This document shows positions 60,701 through 64,000 of a stretch of 64,000 nt of DNA, piece after piece. Source of the stretch: Ehretia macrophylla (lineage: Eukaryota; Streptophyta; Magnoliopsida; Boraginales; Ehretiaceae); contig CM075764.1 of assembly GCA_037974665.1 (NCBI GenBank), positions 113,832,325 through 113,896,324 on the forward strand. The letters run 5' to 3'. The notes beneath the pieces are model-generated. The model ran no database searches. It was not told where the DNA came from and saw only the letters and a list, made by a program, of their open reading frames with translations. The first letter of the stretch is position 1. Every line of letters begins with the position of its first letter. A program made the position numbers and the translations under genes.

Positions 60701-63700
60701 TACGTCGTGAACCGCGAAAAGGACGACACCTAATCTATCACATTTCTATTACCGAATCCCACGGCATCTCGGGCAAGACAACTTCACTTCACATAGAGGC
60801 TGGGCCCGCAAACCGAGTGCTTGGGGCTTGTGACCATTTATCCGTCGCTCCGATGCCCATAACTTTTGATCCGTAAGGAGTTACGCGGCGTACAGCATAA
60901 CATTGGAAAGCTCTTCGAAAACTCTACGACTAGGGTGGCAAGCCTGATCGGCTGCGCCTATTTTTGGAACCCAAAATTGAATGTTTTCATCAGTTTTGGG
61001 ATACTTTTCTTTTTTTGCACTGTTTTTCCATCCCGGATTGTACGTCGTGAGCCGCAAAACGGATGCCAACCTAATCCATCACATTTCTATTACTGAATCC
61101 CAAGGCACCTCGGGCAAGACAACTTCACTTCACGTAGAGGCTAGGCCCGCAAACCGAGGGCGTGGGGCTAGTGACAAGGTATCCGTCGCTCCGGTGCCGA
61201 TAACTTTTGATATGTAAGTAGTTACGCGGCGCACACCATACCGTTGGAAAGCTCTCTGAGAGCTCTACGATGGGGGAAGCAATCTTGCTCAATTGCGCCT
61301 ATTTTTAGAGCCCAAAATCGAACATTTTCATCAGTTTTGGGATACTTTTCTTATTTTGCGCTGTTTTTCCATCCCGGATCGTACTTCGTGAGCTGCGAAA
61401 AGAAGGATAACTAAATCCATCACATTTCTATTATTGAATCCCACGGCATCTTGGGCGAGACAACTTGACTTCACGTAGAGTCTGGGCCCCCAAACTGAGG
61501 GCGTCGAGCTTGTGACTAGGTATTCGTCGCACCGGTGCCCATAACTTTTGATCTGTAAGGAGTTACGTGGTGCAAAGCATACTGTTGGAAAGCTCTATGA
61601 AAGCTCTACGACGAGGGTAGTAAGCCAGCTTTGCTGGGCCTATTTTCAGAGCCCAAATTGAACGTTTTCATCAGTTTCGGGACACATTTTGTCTTTTGCG
61701 CTGTTTTTCCATCCCGGATCGTAAGTCGTGAGTTGCGAAAAGGACGGCAACCTAATCCATCACATTTCAATTACCGAATCCTGTGGCACCTCGGGCAAGA
61801 CAACTTCACTTCATTAAGAGGTTGGGCCCACAAATCGAGGGTGAGGGGCTTGTGACCAGGTATCCGTCGTTTCGTTGTCCATAACTTTTGATCTGCAAGT
61901 AGTTACGCGTCGCATAGCATACCGTTGGAAAGCTCTTCAAAAGCTCTACGACTGGGGCAGCAAGCCTGCTCAACTGCGCCTATTTTCAGAGCCCAAAATT
62001 AAACATTTTCATCAGTTTTAGGTCACTTTTCTTCTTTTGCGCTGTTTTTCCTTCCCATATCGTACTTCGTGAGCTGCGAAAAGGACGACAACCCAATCCA
62101 TCAAATTTCTATTATCAAATTCCACGGCACCTTGGGAAAGACAACTTCACTTCACGTAGAGGCTGGGCCTGCAAACCGAGGGCGTGGGGCTTGTGACCAG
62201 GTATCAGTCGCTCCGGTGACCATAACTTTTGATCTGTAAAGAGTTACGTGGCGCACAGCATACCGTTGGAAAGCTCTCCAAAAGCACTACGACGAGGATA
62301 ACAAGCCTTCTTGGCCGTGCCTGTTTTCGGAACTCAAAATCGAACGTTTTCATTAGTTTTGGGACACTTTTCTTCTTTTGCGCTGTTTTTCCATCCCAGA
62401 TCGTACGACGTGAGCCGCAAAAAGGATGCCAACCTAATCCATCACATTTCTATTACCGAATCCCACGGCTCTTCGGGCAAGACAACTTCACATCATGTAG
62501 AGGCTGGGCTCGCAAACCGAGGGCGTGGGGCTAGTGACCAGGTATCCGTCGCTCCAGTGCCCATAACTTTTGATCCGTAAGTAGTTACGCGGTGCACAGC
62601 ATACCGTTGGAAAGCTTTCTGAGAGCTCTACGACGAAGGCAGCAAGTCTTCTCGGCTGCGCCTATTTTCAGAGCCCAAAATTGAACATTTTCATCAGTTT
62701 CGGGATACTTTTCTTCTTTTGCGCTGTTCTTTCGTCCTAGGACGACAACCTAATCCATCACATTTCTTTTACCGAATCCCATGACACCTTGGGCAAGACA
62801 ACTTTACTTCACGTAGAGGCTGGGCCCACAAACCGAGGACGTGGGGCTTGTGACTAGGTATCCGTCGCTCCGGTGCACATAACTTTTGATCCGTAAGGAG
62901 TTACACAGCGGACAGCATACCGTTGGAAAGCTCTCCGAAAGCTCTACGACGAGGGCAGAAAGCTTGCTCGGAAGCACCTATTTTCAGAGCCAAAAATTGA
63001 ACGTTTTCATAAGTTTCGGGACACTTTTCTTTTTTTGCATTATTTTTTCGTCCTAGGTCGTAGGTCGTGAGTTGCGAAAAGGACGACAACCTAATCCATC
63101 AAATTTCTATTACCGAATCCCATGGTACCTCGGGCAAGACAACTTCACTTCACGTAGAGGCTAGGCCCGCAAACCGAGTGCATGGGGCTTGTGACCATTT
63201 ATCCATCGCTCCGATGTCCATAACTTTTGATCCGTAAGAAGTTACGCAACGCACAACATACCGTTGGGAAGCTTTCTGAAAGCTCTACAACGGGGCAGTA
63301 ATCCTGCTCAGTTGAGCCAATTTTCGGAGCCCAAAATCGAACGTTTTCATCAGTTTCAGTACACTTTTCTTCTTTTGCGTTGTTTTTTCATCCCGGATCG
63401 TACGTCGTGAGCTGCAAAAAGGACGACAACCAAATCCATCACATTTCTTTTTCCGAATCCCACTGCACCTTGGGTAAGACAACTTCACTTCACGCAGAGG
63501 CTGGGCCCGCAAACCGAGGACGTGGGGCTTGTGACTAGGTATCCGTCGCTCCGGTGCACATAACTTTTGATTCGTAAGGAGTTACACAGCGGATAGCATA
63601 CCGTTGGAAAGCTCTGCGAAAGCTCTACGACAAGGGCAGCAAGCTTGCTCGGCTGCGCCTATTCTCGGAGCCAAAAATTGAACGTTTTCATCAGTTTCTG

Positions 63701-64000
63701 GATACTTTTCTTCTTTTGCGCTGTTTTTCCGTCCTAGATCGTACGTCGTGAGCCGCGAAAAGGACGCCAACCTAATCCATCACATTTCTATTACCGAATC
63801 CAATGACACCTCGGGCAAGACAACTTCACTTCACGTAGAGGCTATGCCCGCAAACTGAGGGCGTGGGGCTAGTGACAAGGTATCCGTCGCTTCGGTGCCC
63901 ATAACTTTTGATTTATAAGTATTTACGCGGCGCACACCATACCGTTGGAAAGCTCTCTGAGAGCTCTACGATGGGGGTAGCAATCTTGCTCGGCGGCACC
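54769..64000 (+). repeat. Satellite block S4, ~340-bp tandem monomers
   Basis: The longest block, about 27 monomers, continuing past the window edge in the same orientation as S1-S3. Starts such as 56048, 56389, 56729, 57070, 57411 and 57751 give lengths of 340-341 bp. Several units are internally shortened (near 58720, 59630, 60650 and 62740), as expected from unequal exchange. It begins within the monomer split by G. No gene is seen. Confidence 0.95.
58420..64000 (+). repeat. Long higher-order repeat in S4, period ~2.5-2.7 kb
   Basis: A recognisable pair of consecutive variants recurs. One monomer ends GGGCGTGGGGCTAGTGA, and the next starts with CACACCATACCGTTGG-like sequence plus GCAATCTTGCTC. 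Their junctions lie near 58725, 61218 and 63919, spacings of 2493 and 2701. Other paired landmarks are 58420/60877, 59190/61685 (CACATTTTGTCTT) and 60351/63187 (GTGACCATTTATCC with CCGTAAGAAGTTACGCA). A unit of seven to eight monomers appears to have been duplicated, with indels. Confidence 0.65.

Overview
The window is plant repetitive DNA, probably pericentromeric, subtelomeric or another heterochromatic block. I can support no host protein gene, rRNA or tRNA. It consists of one tandem satellite (monomer about 340-341 bp, all copies in the same orientation) broken up by Ty3/gypsy chromovirus LTR retrotransposons. The plant origin is inferred from a Tekay/Del-type chromovirus pol with a C-terminal chromodomain, primer sites matching plant initiator tRNA-Met, very long LTRs (2.5-3.7 kb) and nested insertions.

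Layout, left to right: satellite block S1 (1-4600); truncated LTR F (4601-6545, minus); S2 (6546-8963); element B, one LTR plus a short gag-containing stub (8964-13339, plus); element A, a Tekay-type element (13340-38388, minus) whose pol holds three later insertions; S3 (38389-42874); element G, a Tekay-type element with both LTRs (42875-54768, minus) placed in phase inside a satellite monomer; S4 (54769-64000). Inside A lie C (18536-25290, plus, a two-LTR non-autonomous element with target duplication TTCCA), D (26198-28956, plus, solo LTR, target duplication CTTTA) and E (29585-33155, minus, solo LTR of A's own family, target duplication AGATT). Without C, D, E and their duplications, A is about 11.9 kb, nearly the size of G. 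All coding parts of A, B and G are broken fossils. C has nearly identical LTRs and is clearly the youngest.

The least expected signal is in the non-coding LTRs. The A/B/E/F/G family and the otherwise different LTRs of C and D share, in the same order, a donor-like AAG|GTGAGGG, a CTACTTTG box (in the loop of a hairpin in two of the three families), a CTCGCTTGG box, a hairpin whose stem covaries between families, and a pyrimidine-rich stretch ending CAG|G 17-19 nt after that hairpin. They also share roughly 20-bp degenerate repeats with ACGTG-like cores at the start of the LTR. This looks like a conserved regulatory module, possibly including an intron or a structured RNA. The satellite shows local higher-order organisation (dimer in S2, trimer in S3, a repeat of about 2.5-2.7 kb in S4) and carries motifs resembling LTR sequence, so it may have arisen from an LTR. 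Sequence comparisons here were made by eye.
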